A stretch of 64,000 nt of DNA from Leishmania martiniquensis (GCF_017916325.1 NC_090164.1:1097501-1161500), one strand, 5' to 3'. Positions 29,601 through 40,488 are shown, numbered from the stretch's first letter. Notes: a model not told the origin generated them from the sequence alone. Program-made: numbers and translations.

Positions 29601-30695
29601 CGCCTTCACGTCTTGCTGCAGAGTGGCACCCCCGCACTTCCCACACCCCAACAAGCAGGAGGGGTCGTCCCTCGCCTAATCCCATGCGTGTAACCCGCGT
29701 GCGTCATCGGCACTTCTGAGCAGTGCATTTTTTTTCGCGCTGCGCGATGGCCTGAGAGGCGCCACACAAAAAGAATGTCGGCGAAGCGAAAGCAGTCAGG
29801 GGATGAGCACGAAACTGGCCAGCGCTTCGGCGCGGCCTGTCTCCTGGCAGGATTTGGCTGTGGCTGCGAAAGGGGGTGGGCGGTGCACCGAGGAGGCATG
29901 TGCGGGGGGACGTAGGCTGGTGAAGATCAGCGGCCAAAGCGCAGGGCAGTATGTCATTGCAAAGACGACTGCCCTACGCGTTTTTCTGTTATGGTCGTCG
30001 CTCTTGTGCGCTTTGGCTACCGTGACCACCAGTGAGCCCCTTCGCATGTGCGACAACCTGAAGAGCCACGCGAACAGAGGGGACTATAAGGTTGAATTTT
30101 CAGAGGAGGGGGCGGATTGAGTCGTGCCGTCAGGGATACACGGGGATCGAATAGCCGCAAGAAACTGTCGTATACCGCCCCGCCTCTCGCCGCTCTTCCG
30201 GCCGCCGTTGATGATCGCTGCAGGGGTTACGGAGGTTGTGGATGGCACAAGCCTCCACATTTGCCTAAGACTTTCTCGGAAGGGTTTGTTCCCCCTTTTC
30301 GAACCTTTCCGTGCCCTTTTTGTGACTGGTAGCCATACAAGGATCAGCACCGCTGCAACACCCCTCCACATGTAGACCCACCTCGCAGCGAAGGCGGTGT
30401 GTAGCAGGGAGAAGAGGCAGCCGCACCGTCGCTTCTGCCAAGGCAACGCACTTCCCTTCTCTTTCTTCCGTTCTTCGCGTACCAGCGTATACGCACACAG
30501 GCCCACGAACACACGCACACACAATAGCGGGTGCACTCTTTAGCACTTCGAGGCTCGCCGCAAAGGCCCCGGAAAGCGCAATTTTTTTTCTTCAATGTGA
30601 CCCACTCCTTTCACCGCGGGGCCGCTGCCGCTGAGTTTCTTTACCTTTTCTTATCTTCCTCTCTCTGGTGGCGCCGAGCCGGTGCAGTGCACGCG
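29601..30695. other. Intergenic region upstream of the phosphodiesterase
   Basis: No confident gene. An ATG frame at 29803-30120 (105 codons, one hydrophobic stretch) is coding-like in its first half but lacks a clear acceptor, and the opposite strand is also open. A T-rich run at 30583-30592 and TC-rich sequence to 30664 precede AG dinucleotides near 30676-30686, likely acceptors for the gene at 30696. Confidence 0.4.
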
Positions 30696-33600
30696 ATGCC
30701 TCTCATGCCGGGGCACCCCGTGCCCCGCTCTCAGTGGGTGGAATCAGCCGAGACGTGTGCGGCGTGCGACAAGCGCTTCAGCTTTTTCATATCCAAAGAG
30801 AACTGCCCATGTTGCGGGCGACTTTTCTGCTCCACCTGTCTCTCAGCGACGTGCGAACTTTTCCCGATGGCACCGCCAAAGGCGGTTTGCCCTGATTGCT
30901 TTCGAAAAACTGAAGACTGGCGTCTTGGTCAGCGCGAGCAGCAGCAGACCTCGTCGCACGGGGACACTGTGGCTGCGGCTCCTCCTCCCACCTCTTCGGC
31001 GGCTCTCGAGGCAAAGGTGAAGATGTACGAGGAACAGTTCGATGCTGTGAAATCAAACGCCCGCCAGCTTCGCGAGGAGAACGACTCCCTTATCGATCTT
31101 CTCGCTGCCAAAGATATTTCCATTGCCAATCTGAAGGAGGAGCTCACGAAGGCCGACGTCTTGATCAGCGATTCGGCCAAAGCGGCCGGTACGCTGCGAG
31201 CGCAGTTGCAGGACGAACCACACGAGCGCCAGAGTATGGAGCGACGTTTCGAAGAGGCTGTGCAGAGAGCAGCAACAGCTACGCAGGCGAGCGACTCCAT
31301 GGCTGAGCAGATTCGGGAGCACGCGGAGGCAAAAATAGCTTCGGAGGCGTTGGTGGCAAGGCTGGAAGCCAGGGCGCAAAAGGCGGAGGACAAGTACACG
31401 CAAAGCGAGCAGGAGATGAAGGAGTTACGCGCTGCAATGAAGGCGGTAAATGCCCACAATGCGGAGAGGATCGATGAATTGACTGCCCGGCTGCAGTCGA
31501 TGGCGGACGCCAACGCGCACCTTCAGAGAGAATATGACCGCAAAGTCGAGGTGTTGCACCTGGCCGAGCAATATCGAACAGCAGCCGACGAGATGCACGA
31601 CGTGGAGGTGCAGCACCTCCGAAATTACCTCACATACGCCATCTCTACCGCAATGAAGGTAGTGGAGGCATACGGTGGCCGACAGATTTTGGCAACAAAA
31701 GCTGTATACGGCGCCGGGAGTGCTGATGCTCCAGCGAGGCAGTGCGCGATCAATGCTGTTGATGAGCGGCTCAATGAATCCAATTCAGCGGGGCAGCACG
31801 ATAAGGGAGAGCTAAGCCACTCCGTAGGGGAGGCTTTCCGACCGCAAAGTGAGGCTGCGCTCACCGCTGAGCCCTCCGGAGCGTCAGCGCCCAAACTTTG
31901 CACCTCACATGGGACGGAAATAGCGGCAGCACAGCAGGAGGTGTCCAGCCAGCGGGAAGTGAATGCACGCCTCCGCGCCGAGCTGGCGGACAAGGAGCGG
32001 CGCTTGTCCGAGTTGCAGCGTGGGTGTATCGAGGCCGCCACTGCGGCGCGAGCTGAGCTGAAGGGCCTTCGCAGAAGGCTTTCAGAGACGAAGCTTGCGC
32101 ACGCGGGGTGGCGGGACTCGTGTGAGGCGTGCTTGATCGAGCTGCAGAGGGTCATAGAGGCGGCAGTCTCGCCAGTGTCGGTTACGGGTTCAGAGATGAG
32201 TAGGACATCAGCGACCAAGTCGAGATGGGCGCGGCCGACCATTGTAGAGGAGGTGCAGTACCCGAGTGTAGCGGAAGTGGACGTGAGGGCCATTGCGCCG
32301 GTGCCTGGGCTTGAGCAGTGGGAGTTCGACACCGTTGCTGAGGCACAGCGAGGCGGCGAGGCGGACGTGCTCATGCGCATCGGTCACCAGGTCGCGCTGA
32401 ACCTGCACCTCTTCCCCGATAGCGCCTCGCTGCACCGGTGGGTATGCATGCTGGCTACAGTGCAGGCGAATTACCGTGCAAATCCGTACCACAACCAAGT
32501 GCATGCGGCGGATGTGTTGCAGGGCGTGTACGCGCTGATGTGCAGCTGCCCTGACCTGCTGGCGCAGATGACGGCGATGGAGAAGCGCGCCGTCATGTTT
32601 GCTGCCGCCGTGCACGACATCCGCCACCCCGGCCGTTCCGAGATGTTCCTCAAAAACACCTTCGACGCGACCTACATGCAATACAACGGGCTGCAGGTGC
32701 TGGAGCAGATGCACACAGCAACTGCCTTTCATCTCCTGGCCACACCGGAGCTGGACTTCACGCGCGGCGACATGGACGATGCAGAGGCCCTGCAGTTCCA
32801 TGGTCTTGTTGCGGCGCTCATCGGCTGCACCTTCATGGGGCGCCATGCGTCTTTGATGGAGCAGTGGTCATGCCCTCTCCAGAAAGGCGAGAAGTATGAC
32901 TTGGCTGTAGCCGCGGATCGGCAGCACGTGCTCTCGCTGCTCTTGCATGCAGCAGATGTTGGGGCGCAGGCCCGAGGACTGGCGGTGGCGCCGAAGTGGC
33001 TGGGCATTGTGGAAGAGATGTGCGCGCAGGGCGATGAGGAGGCGGCACGCGGGCTGCCGCTGAGCCCAGGTAGCAGCCGCAACGCCAGCCTCGAGAGAGA
33101 CCAACTATTTTTCATCGAAACGTTTGTTGTGCCGCTGTTCGATCTGGTGCATCAACTATTCCCTACCATTGAGTCACCGATGCGGAACCTGCGAGCGATG
33201 CACGCGCGCTACTGCATGGCCTTGCAGGAGGCGCGTGCGTTTCCGCCGCCTGTTCAGTACAGGAAGCCCACAGAGCCGGCGGACAGTACGGCGGAAGCGT
33301 CCCACGCGGAGTACCTGAACGCCCGCCAAGCTGCACTAAGGAATCAGGAAAAGGCACTGGAGCAATCAATGCAGCGACTACGGGAGGCAGCGGCCGCTGT
33401 GGCGAGTCGGGAGAAGCAGGTCGAAGAACGGGCGACTGCTGCGAGGAAGGTAGAGGCATCCTTCAATAGCCACCGAAGCGACAGGCAAGAAGCCTTCTCG
33501 TCGATCGATGAAGAGGAGCTGCTGCGTGCCACCGCTGCTGTCGTGGCGCGCGAGGCGGAGGTGCAGCAGAGGGCGGCGGAGGTAGAGAAGATGACGGCCG

Positions 33601-33980
33601 CGTTGGAGGAGAGGGAGGAGATTGCGTCTCGCCTCGCTGAGCAGCTGGCCGACGTCGCCGAGAAAATGAATGGGCGCCGCCGATTCCTGCACTACCGCGA
33701 GGCACGTCTTCGGCAATTCGAAGCCGCTTTGCGTGGTGCGCAGGGAGCTGATCTATTGTCTTTCAATGATGTCCCATCGCGTATGGACTATACTGGGGCG
33801 AAGCCGGCTGCAGCGCCCGCATCGTGTGATCGTATTTCGCCGGCTTCTGTGAAGATGGTGAAGCTGGAGAGTGCACTGGAGAAGCTCACCTCTGCACTGC
33901 GGAGCCTGCAGGGAAGAAGCCTCTCTCCTGAGTCGAAGAGGGATACGTGGGCAGCGGCGTGCGCACCCGAGTCGTCTTAG
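30696..33980 (+). CDS. PDEC: cAMP/cyclic-nucleotide phosphodiesterase with FYVE-type zinc finger (PDEC type)
   Basis: The 1094-aa start is set at the first ATG after the pyrimidine tract. An N-terminal FYVE-type finger has eight cysteines at about 21, 24, 37, 40, 45, 48, 65 and 68. It is followed by a long coiled coil (residues ~95-310). A class I phosphodiesterase domain spans roughly 530-860. Metal-site motifs are YHNQVHAADV (H599, H603), AVHDIRHPG (H640, D641) and LLHAADVGA, and the substrate-pocket glutamine lies in RDQLFFIETF. The C-terminus is again coiled coil. The FYVE-plus-PDE combination is the signature of kinetoplastid PDEC. It hydrolyses cyclic nucleotides; the finger would target endosomal membranes. 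The finger lacks the usual basic (R/K)HHCR patch, and the PDE signature has E where N/Q is normal after HPG. Confidence 0.92.
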   Translation: MPLMPGHPVPRSQWVESAETCAACDKRFSFFISKENCPCCGRLFCSTCLSATCELFPMAPPKAVCPDCFRKTEDWRLGQREQQQTSSHGDTVAAAPPPTSSAALEAKVKMYEEQFDAVKSNARQLREENDSLIDLLAAKDISIANLKEELTKADVLISDSAKAAGTLRAQLQDEPHERQSMERRFEEAVQRAATATQASDSMAEQIREHAEAKIASEALVARLEARAQKAEDKYTQSEQEMKELRAAMKAVNAHNAERIDELTARLQSMADANAHLQREYDRKVEVLHLAEQYRTAADEMHDVEVQHLRNYLTYAISTAMKVVEAYGGRQILATKAVYGAGSADAPARQCAINAVDERLNESNSAGQHDKGELSHSVGEAFRPQSEAALTAEPSGASAPKLCTSHGTEIAAAQQEVSSQREVNARLRAELADKERRLSELQRGCIEAATAARAELKGLRRRLSETKLAHAGWRDSCEACLIELQRVIEAAVSPVSVTGSEMSRTSATKSRWARPTIVEEVQYPSVAEVDVRAIAPVPGLEQWEFDTVAEAQRGGEADVLMRIGHQVALNLHLFPDSASLHRWVCMLATVQANYRANPYHNQVHAADVLQGVYALMCSCPDLLAQMTAMEKRAVMFAAAVHDIRHPGRSEMFLKNTFDATYMQYNGLQVLEQMHTATAFHLLATPELDFTRGDMDDAEALQFHGLVAALIGCTFMGRHASLMEQWSCPLQKGEKYDLAVAADRQHVLSLLLHAADVGAQARGLAVAPKWLGIVEEMCAQGDEEAARGLPLSPGSSRNASLERDQLFFIETFVVPLFDLVHQLFPTIESPMRNLRAMHARYCMALQEARAFPPPVQYRKPTEPADSTAEASHAEYLNARQAALRNQEKALEQSMQRLREAAAAVASREKQVEERATAARKVEASFNSHRSDRQEAFSSIDEEELLRATAAVVAREAEVQQRAAEVEKMTAALEEREEIASRLAEQLADVAEKMNGRRRFLHYREARLRQFEAALRGAQGADLLSFNDVPSRMDYTGAKPAAAPASCDRISPASVKMVKLESALEKLTSALRSLQGRSLSPESKRDTWAAACAPESS

Positions 33981-34859
33981 AGTTGTCGGAGTGTACAGAG
34001 AAGTGTGATGGCTGCCAAAGGTGCCAAGGAGGACACGTGTGCCAACACTCCTTCGAGAGGTGAGACTGGTGCAAGAGATGTGTAAGACATGAACGATGGC
34101 TCGCGCGCGGTCACATCGCTGTGGAGGGCTCTCGCCATCGGGGTTCCGCGTTTGAATGCTTTTTTTTTTGAGGTCATGCGACCCGAGCACGCACACACGA
34201 ATGCGCCATCATATTCGAAGAGTCACTGAGGTATCTTATCACCTCCTCTCGGGCCGACCGCTTGGCGACGGTGCCGCAGAGGTAGAGGGAGCGCAAACGG
34301 TGTTGGCGCCTTGTATATATGTATATATATATATGTATATATGTATACATTCCCTACCACCACCAGCCACGCATGCCCCAACGGAAGAGAGCATTGACAC
34401 AGGCGGTGGTGGTGTAGTCTGAGGCAAGGAGGGGGTGAGCACAGCGGTTGCACTGCATGCGGTTTCGCTCGTACTCTCACTGCAATGCTCTCTGCTCTGC
34501 TCTGGTTCTCTTCTCACTTTCTCTTCTCTCCGGCCAACACGGCGGCATCTCTACCACATGCGGTGGCCCTTTCTGGCGCTGCCGCCTCTTCGCGCTATCG
34601 CACACCGTTTTGCCCATCGCGCCGGTGGACTGGGGTGTGAGGGCGCTGCCTATCGCGTAGCTGCTAAGCATCGGAGCGCACTCTTTTCGCCCCTCACCAG
34701 CTACCGCGCGGTGATAATCGAAGTTGTTTTGTGCGCTTGAGCTCATCGCATCCACTCCTCGCTTCCCATTTCACAGTTCCTTTTGTGCTTACTCACTGGT
34801 TCCGTACTCTCCTTAATCCCCTATCCCCATTCCCTCCCTCCCCCTCTCTCCCCCCACAA
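33981..34859. other. Intergenic region with an AT-rich tract
   Basis: No gene supported. A T run at 34160-34170, a TA-rich tract at 34312-34350, and a long C/T-rich tract at about 34800-34855 immediately before the next ATG. The acceptor for the low-complexity protein gene probably lies upstream of that tract (TTTCACAG near 34773-34780). Confidence 0.45.
34312..34350. repeat. TA-rich low-complexity tract
   Basis: Alternating TATATATG(TA)n sequence, conspicuous in GC-rich surroundings; probably UTR simple sequence. Confidence 0.85.
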
Positions 34860-35786
34860 ATGGACCCCTCCGATCGTAAGGTCGACAAGACGCCTGTGGT
34901 GTCGCCGAGGACGGAGGTGGCAGCCAAAAGCACAATCCCTGGTACGTTCCCCCCGAGCGATGCTGTGTCAGGGTACGCAGGTGCTGAGGACGGCTCACAA
35001 GTTCCACAACTTTCCATGACGTCACCCATGACCCCGTACTACACGCAGTATCCTGCCGTGTGCGCTCTCCCGCCCGGTGCCGTTCCTATGGGTTTTCACA
35101 TACCGCCACCGCCCGGTACCGGCTCTCCGCAAATGTGGGTACCTGGTATGATTCCACCCGCACCCACATCCAACCCGAACACCGCTCTGACGCCCCACCC
35201 CTACGTATCACCGTATGGTGCTGGTGCGCAGCCGGTGATGTACATGCCGATGCCTTATAGCTACTCGCCGTACATGGCAGCGACTGCAGCTACCTCGGCC
35301 ACGGCAGTAGGGACCTCCTTTAGCGCGCCACAGCCCGCGAAGCCGGCGGGTCAGGTAGCGACTCCTCCCTACACATCTTCTGCAAGTGCACCTCTTCATA
35401 CGCATTCGAGCACCGCGGAGTCACCGATACTCTCTACACCTTTCGCGGAAACGCCAACAAACAGTGCCGCACCCGCGCCATTCGTGGCGCCGGTGCCCAC
35501 ACCCGTGTCAAGCATCACAGCGGTTGAGCTCTGCGTAATGCCGCTGATGCCCAACACCAAGTTGCCGCCTGGCGACCCGTTCTGCCCTGCAGGCGTGACG
35601 GTGCCCTCACAGTACGCTACAGCGTCGGGTGCCTGCTTAGCAGACGACGCAGCCGTGAACGCATCGCTTTCGCTGCCCCCGCATCAGTGCATCAGTGCGG
35701 CCAGCGGCTTCCTGGCTGCTCCTCAAGAAAGGGAGGTGCAGGCGATCACTGCTGCTGCTGCTGCCGCCTGCATCAGCGCGTCCTAA
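34860..35786 (+). CDS. Pro/Ala/Tyr/Met-rich low-complexity protein, 308 aa
   Basis: The ATG at 34860 directly follows a long CT tract. The N-terminal 40 residues are charged (MDPSDRKVDKTPVVSPRTEV). The middle is dominated by Pro, Tyr, Met, Ala, Ser and Thr (PMTPYYTQYPAVC; VMYMPMPYSYSPYMAATAAT), and the end is an Ala run encoded by GCT/GCC codons. There is no membrane helix and no folded domain. Such prion-like, aromatic/Pro-rich sequence is common in RNA-binding or granule proteins, but no RRM or zinc finger is present, so function is unknown. The consistent frame and GC-rich third positions support a real gene. Confidence 0.75.
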   Translation: MDPSDRKVDKTPVVSPRTEVAAKSTIPGTFPPSDAVSGYAGAEDGSQVPQLSMTSPMTPYYTQYPAVCALPPGAVPMGFHIPPPPGTGSPQMWVPGMIPPAPTSNPNTALTPHPYVSPYGAGAQPVMYMPMPYSYSPYMAATAATSATAVGTSFSAPQPAKPAGQVATPPYTSSASAPLHTHSSTAESPILSTPFAETPTNSAAPAPFVAPVPTPVSSITAVELCVMPLMPNTKLPPGDPFCPAGVTVPSQYATASGACLADDAAVNASLSLPPHQCISAASGFLAAPQEREVQAITAAAAAACISAS

Positions 35787-36822
35787 TGCAGACAGTTGCG
35801 CGTTTCTTTCGAGACGGTTGTATTTGCCTTGACTGCTGCGTACTGCCCGTTAGTGAAAGCGGACGCTCAGCGAGGAGTTGCTCTTCCCCACCCATTTCAT
35901 ACGCTTTTACCCCTTCCCGAGGTGTCAACAGAAGGACCTCGCCATGAAGTCGCGCTTCTAGTCTAGGCTGGCGACCTCTTCCATTTCATGAGGCTCCGAA
36001 GTTTTCATTTGTTTGTGTTTGCCAGACGCTGCCGATATATGCAGCTAATGGGAGGTGACGCCACGCCTGCGCGAGTTCGGCATGGAGAAGAGGCGGCAGA
36101 GGACGCGCAGGGCGAGTTTGAGGGCATTTTGCTGCTCCTTCTTTTTGTTCTTCATTTTATGTGAGGATGGCGGCGCAGCGGAGCGCGTCATCCTTCGTTT
36201 GTGTGGTGCCTTCGTTTCTCCCTTCTTTTTATGACATTGATGCTGGCGGTTGCACAGACCACACGCGCGCAAATACAGGCTCCTGTGCGCAGATGTGCAA
36301 GATGGCTACGCATGCCACTTTGTGTGTCGAAGAAAAAAAAACGCGATTGACGTTGCGTTTTTTCTCTGTTTAGCCCTGAGCGCCATCGGTTCTTGCGAAA
36401 AATAAAAGACAAAGCGAGAACGTGGACGCGTTGACGAGCGTTGGAGCTCTCGCGCTGCGTGGCAGTGACGTCGAGCGGGCGCTCGTTGTTGGGCGTGACC
36501 TCGCATGTACTCTTGGCGGTGGCACGTGCGTCTCAAGTGATGATTAGGCAAGTACGTGCCAGTCAGCAGCCAATCATGCTCTTTCAATGATTGTGCACAT
36601 CGGCTGCTTCTTGCGCTTGTGCGTGTCATGTGCATGTTTGCACGTCAGCAGCCGCAGCGCTGCCCGTGCAGTGTGGCCGTTTCCCGTCCCCTCTTTCTAT
36701 GCCCCGCTTACCGCTGCCCTTAGTTCCTGTGCTGCCGACCCTCTCTTGTCTGTGCGTGTGTGTGTACCTGCGTCATTCCGCATGCCGCGCACCCCCCTTC
36801 CACACACACCTCAGCAACACGC
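35787..36822. other. Intergenic region
   Basis: No supported gene. T-rich stretch 36130-36160 and an A run near 36332-36341. C-rich then CA-rich sequence ends in CTCAG (AG 36813-36814), a probable splice acceptor 8 nt before the ATG at 36823. Confidence 0.5.
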
Positions 36823-39792
36823 ATGCGGACCTCGAAGCCTCGCCGAGTTTTTGGCTTATCTGGGTGCCTGCGTTCTTCGGCCTTTTTGGAGCTGTACGGA
36901 CGTGCACAAACAACAGAGGCTGCTGAGGCTCTGCCTACGCCACGCCAATGTGGCGACGCCGCACCTGTAGATGAGCGGTGGGCAAAGTGCGAAGCGTTCT
37001 TGAAGCGCTTTCGATCTCACCTTTACATTCACCCGGGCAAGGCGCCCGTGGAATTATGCAGGGAGGCCCTGAGGGCCGTCGAAGAACTGCTTGCCTCATC
37101 GCCGACGCGCCGCTCCACCGTTGCGCGCAGACTCTGGAGAGACGCGCTCGCATTGCACTCTCACTTGCCGGCGCACGACGTCAGTGCGGCGGCAGAAACA
37201 GCGAGCGCGCTTCTGTTCTCCGACCAGGCACAGCGCGGCTGCCTCGTGTGCTCACGAGTGGATGGACATCCCCGATTCCGTCAGGAGCTGCGCAGCGGGA
37301 CGGGGCTTAGGGACTGCCTGCGCCTCTTAAGCGTGCATGCCATGTGCGCATCCTACTCGTGCGAGGCTCTCTCCCCTCAGTGGTGGACCAATCTCGCTGA
37401 CTCTCTGGACGAGGCGAAGCGTATCATCACCGCGGCGGACAAGTCTAGGCGCATACCCATAGCACAGGCTTTGGAGTTGTTGGCGTGGTCGCTGGACTGG
37501 CTGCATCACCAAAGTGGCACCCCCGAGAGAAAGGCCCTCACGGCGCTGAAGCCGAAGCTTCCACGCTGGCTTCCCTTTCTCTTCGACGAATATGATGCCG
37601 CCGCCGTGAAGCCGTCGTCGAAGACTCTCGCGCTCTTGTCGCCGCGTTGGCTGCTGAAGATGGCGGCACACGCGGAGAGCAACAACGACGTCGGCGCTCT
37701 CGTCAGACTTCTGCGCGATGCCTTGCGCAAAGAGGATCGCTACCGCGGCTACGCTGTTTTTCAACTTTCCTCGCGTGTCGCCGATCTCCTGGTGCGCCGC
37801 TTTCCACACCACCCCAGCGCAGCCCATGCGGTGTCTCTGCATGGCACAGCCCTACAATGCTCGTCGCTGCAAGCGTACGGTACAACGCAAGAGGGATTTC
37901 ACAAGACTCTGGATGTGCTTACCTGCATGTCTGGTGCGCAACCGTACTTTGCCACGCAGGCATTGCTGCGCCATCACCCCCCTGAGACGGCAGCGAAAAC
38001 ACAGGAGCAGCACGGCGACCTGCTGACTGGAAACCCTGGCCTCAACTGGCGCACGGCTCTCACCTTCACCATGCAGCAGGTGGGGGCGGCCAACCCTCAC
38101 TGGCGCGTGTATCTTCCAGAAACGCTGCGGCTTTTAAGCGATGCTGGTAAGTCGAAGTTGTTTTGGAGTCTTTTGCAAGAGTACGACGCAGCGGACGCCA
38201 CAGCCAACATTTCCATTGCGGCGTCGCTGGGCCGCGCGATGCAGCGCAGCGGAAGATGGTGGCACGCGATGGAGGTGCTGGACCTGCTCTGCAGCGCGCC
38301 ACCGCCAAAGAACACCACTGAGGATCAGTTGATGACGGCGGCGTGCACCGATACGCTGGAGGTGCTGCTGAAGGCGAAACGGTGGCAGGAGGCACTGCGC
38401 GTGTTTCTGCTGGTGCGTGACGTCATTCCGCCAACGGAATCAGCCCTCGTATTCAGGTTGCTCACATCGATTCCAGCGTCTGCACCTTGGGAAATCGCTC
38501 TCGCTGCGTCGGCAGAGAAGCGTCTTGCATCGCCCACGGTGCGGGCCCTTCTGCTGTGTTTGCATGCCGGCGTGTCGGTCGACCTCCTGCCCCCCTTTCA
38601 CTACCAGCAGAAGGTGGCCGCGTCCATCTTTGCCTTGCATGGCCGGTGGGATCTTGTGCGGACAGTCGTTGAGCGGCACCCCAGCGACGTGTCACTCTGG
38701 CGTTTTCTTGTGCAGGCGATGGAGCACTGTCCAGATGCCGTGGACGACCCGACCGCCGCCGCTATCTTCCCTGTGCCGCTGCTGCACGGCCAATGGAAGG
38801 ACCTGTCGTTTGTGAACGCGTTTGCGCATCTCTGTGTGCAGCGGGGCTGGCTGTCCCTCCTCGCGTCCCACCTGTCCAGCCTTCCTCCAGAGGACTCTCC
38901 GGCCACGCCGGTGTCGCGCCTTCGAGTGGAGTACGAGCATCTTCTCCGCTTTTATCAGCTGAATACGCCTCCACCAGCCAACTTTGTCTTCGGCGACTCG
39001 TACGTTGTTCACCAGTACATGTCGTGTGTGACGAGCCGACGCGTGTCCGTCGTGGCGAGACTGCCTGCGGAGTCTGCCAGCAGTAAGGAGCAAGCCTCCG
39101 CCTACTTACGTGTCCCTTACGAGAATCTGAGTGAGCCGCACCGCGAGGCAGACGGAACAGTAACCGTGCGAGCGACATCCGCTCCCAGTGCCGCGTATCT
39201 CAAGGATCACTGCATTTTCAGCAGTTCCTGCGGCCTTGTCGTGGGCTACAAGGTGCCTGCCTCCGCCTTGTTTCCGTCTGCGCGTGGACTCCTGAGGGCG
39301 CTGGGCAACGAGGGGGCATACCGCCTCGCGTATCAAATGCCAGTCGCCAGCAGCGGCCTTTTTCTGCTCTGCCCCTCCACTACCAGTCTCACGTGGTTCT
39401 CCATCAAACTGTGCGTGAGCCTGTGCGTGGCGGTGATGCCGGCGGTGCCACACGTGCCGTTGCTCGCAACGTCTTTTTTCGCTCGCTATGCGATGAGGTG
39501 GCGTAGCGGCGGAGGCGATCGTCATGAGGTGGAGGCCGTTTTGGTTGCCCTCAATGGACAAGCTGTCCGGCACGCGTGGCGGTCTCTCAAGATGGACATG
39601 AATGCGGAGGGCTGGGGACCGGTCGAGCCGGAAGCCGGGGCTGGGGACATGTATCACATTCATGAGCTTCAGGTCTCACGACGCACGCCAGCGAACCACG
39701 GTGCTGCGATGCTTGCGGACGTGAATGTGTTTGCGTGCCGCGGGCGTTTACTGAAACCACTTAGCACCGATGACGGCAAGGCGGCGGAGTAG
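36823..39792 (+). CDS. Large helical-repeat-like protein, 989 aa, possibly mitochondrial
   Basis: The ATG at 36823 follows AG (36813-36814) closely. The first ~30 residues (MRTSKPRRVFGLSGCLRSSA) are basic and hydroxylated with no acidic residues, as in a mitochondrial presequence. The rest consists of helix pairs (ALRAVEELLASSPTRRSTVA, LEVLLKAKRWQEALRVFLLV, WKDLSFVNAFAHLCVQRGW) spaced like degenerate TPR/PPR repeats. A C-terminal ~200 residues look alpha/beta. In trypanosomatids such proteins are often mitochondrial RNA or ribosome factors. That is inference; no diagnostic domain was identified and no catalytic motif is apparent. Confidence 0.85.
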   Translation: MRTSKPRRVFGLSGCLRSSAFLELYGRAQTTEAAEALPTPRQCGDAAPVDERWAKCEAFLKRFRSHLYIHPGKAPVELCREALRAVEELLASSPTRRSTVARRLWRDALALHSHLPAHDVSAAAETASALLFSDQAQRGCLVCSRVDGHPRFRQELRSGTGLRDCLRLLSVHAMCASYSCEALSPQWWTNLADSLDEAKRIITAADKSRRIPIAQALELLAWSLDWLHHQSGTPERKALTALKPKLPRWLPFLFDEYDAAAVKPSSKTLALLSPRWLLKMAAHAESNNDVGALVRLLRDALRKEDRYRGYAVFQLSSRVADLLVRRFPHHPSAAHAVSLHGTALQCSSLQAYGTTQEGFHKTLDVLTCMSGAQPYFATQALLRHHPPETAAKTQEQHGDLLTGNPGLNWRTALTFTMQQVGAANPHWRVYLPETLRLLSDAGKSKLFWSLLQEYDAADATANISIAASLGRAMQRSGRWWHAMEVLDLLCSAPPPKNTTEDQLMTAACTDTLEVLLKAKRWQEALRVFLLVRDVIPPTESALVFRLLTSIPASAPWEIALAASAEKRLASPTVRALLLCLHAGVSVDLLPPFHYQQKVAASIFALHGRWDLVRTVVERHPSDVSLWRFLVQAMEHCPDAVDDPTAAAIFPVPLLHGQWKDLSFVNAFAHLCVQRGWLSLLASHLSSLPPEDSPATPVSRLRVEYEHLLRFYQLNTPPPANFVFGDSYVVHQYMSCVTSRRVSVVARLPAESASSKEQASAYLRVPYENLSEPHREADGTVTVRATSAPSAAYLKDHCIFSSSCGLVVGYKVPASALFPSARGLLRALGNEGAYRLAYQMPVASSGLFLLCPSTTSLTWFSIKLCVSLCVAVMPAVPHVPLLATSFFARYAMRWRSGGGDRHEVEAVLVALNGQAVRHAWRSLKMDMNAEGWGPVEPEAGAGDMYHIHELQVSRRTPANHGAAMLADVNVFACRGRLLKPLSTDDGKAAE

Positions 39793-40488
39793 TACTAGAG
39801 CAGCGCACAGTCGGTGCCGGTGCCGTGGAATCTGCGGCGCTCGCGCACAATCGCCCTGGGGCTACGCACCAACGTGCGCGTCTGTGGGTCTGTGCCCGTG
39901 CGCGTGCGACAGCGTTGTTGTTCCTGACTTTTCACGCATTGCCTAATCCGACTGTGTATTCTTCGCGCCGCGTTCATCGTGTGCACGAAGGCCTCGCCAA
40001 ACAGATCGTTGCCCGTGGGAAGGACGACCTCTTGCTGCTTTGGCTCGATCGCGTGCAGAACGACGAGGGTGCGGAGTGGGCCCGGCTGCACCCCACTAAA
40101 ACGCTGCACATGGAAAGGACATATCAGAAGAAGGTGTTGCTGCAACCGGTTGGCTGCCTCTTTCGACTGCCATGGCCGCTCCTTCATCCACTGACGATTC
40201 TCACCTGTGTGCTCTCTGCACCTGTATTTTACATCACAGCCGCTCCTTGCGTTCTCTGGGGACGCCATTTCCTCGCCCTCCTCACTTCTTCTCGGGGCGC
40301 ACACCTCGCTGAAACCAAACGCCACCACATAAGGACTGACCAGGGACCTGACACAGCTGCGGTTGTTTCTCCTCTTCACGTGAGGCCGCTATCTGCTTTC
40401 GTTCGCATATGTATGTCTGTCTGCCTCGGCAGTAGTCGCCTTCGCCGACCTTTTTTGGAATTGCACCCCACGTCTGGCAAAGGCCTCC
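39793..40488. other. Intergenic region containing a coding-like relic
   Basis: Apart from the fragment at 39963-40182 described separately, no gene is supported. C/T-rich sequence and TTTTTTGG at about 40449-40458 precede the next ATG; the exact acceptor is unclear. Confidence 0.4.
39963..40182 (+). pseudogene. Possible decayed coding fragment
   Basis: A + frame without an upstream ATG reads RRVHRVHEGLAKQIVARG, then DLLLLWLDRVQNDEGAEW and further protein-like sequence, with roughly three quarters G/C at third positions. No splice signal or ATG matches it. It may be the relic of a gene lost between the helical protein and the beta-helix protein. The opposite strand is open too, so chance is not excluded. 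Confidence 0.3.

Noticed and set aside
29803..30120. 105-codon ATG frame with one hydrophobic stretch
   Set aside because: No clear pyrimidine tract and acceptor; opposite strand also open; coding-like bias only in part. Mentioned within the intergenic entry but not called.
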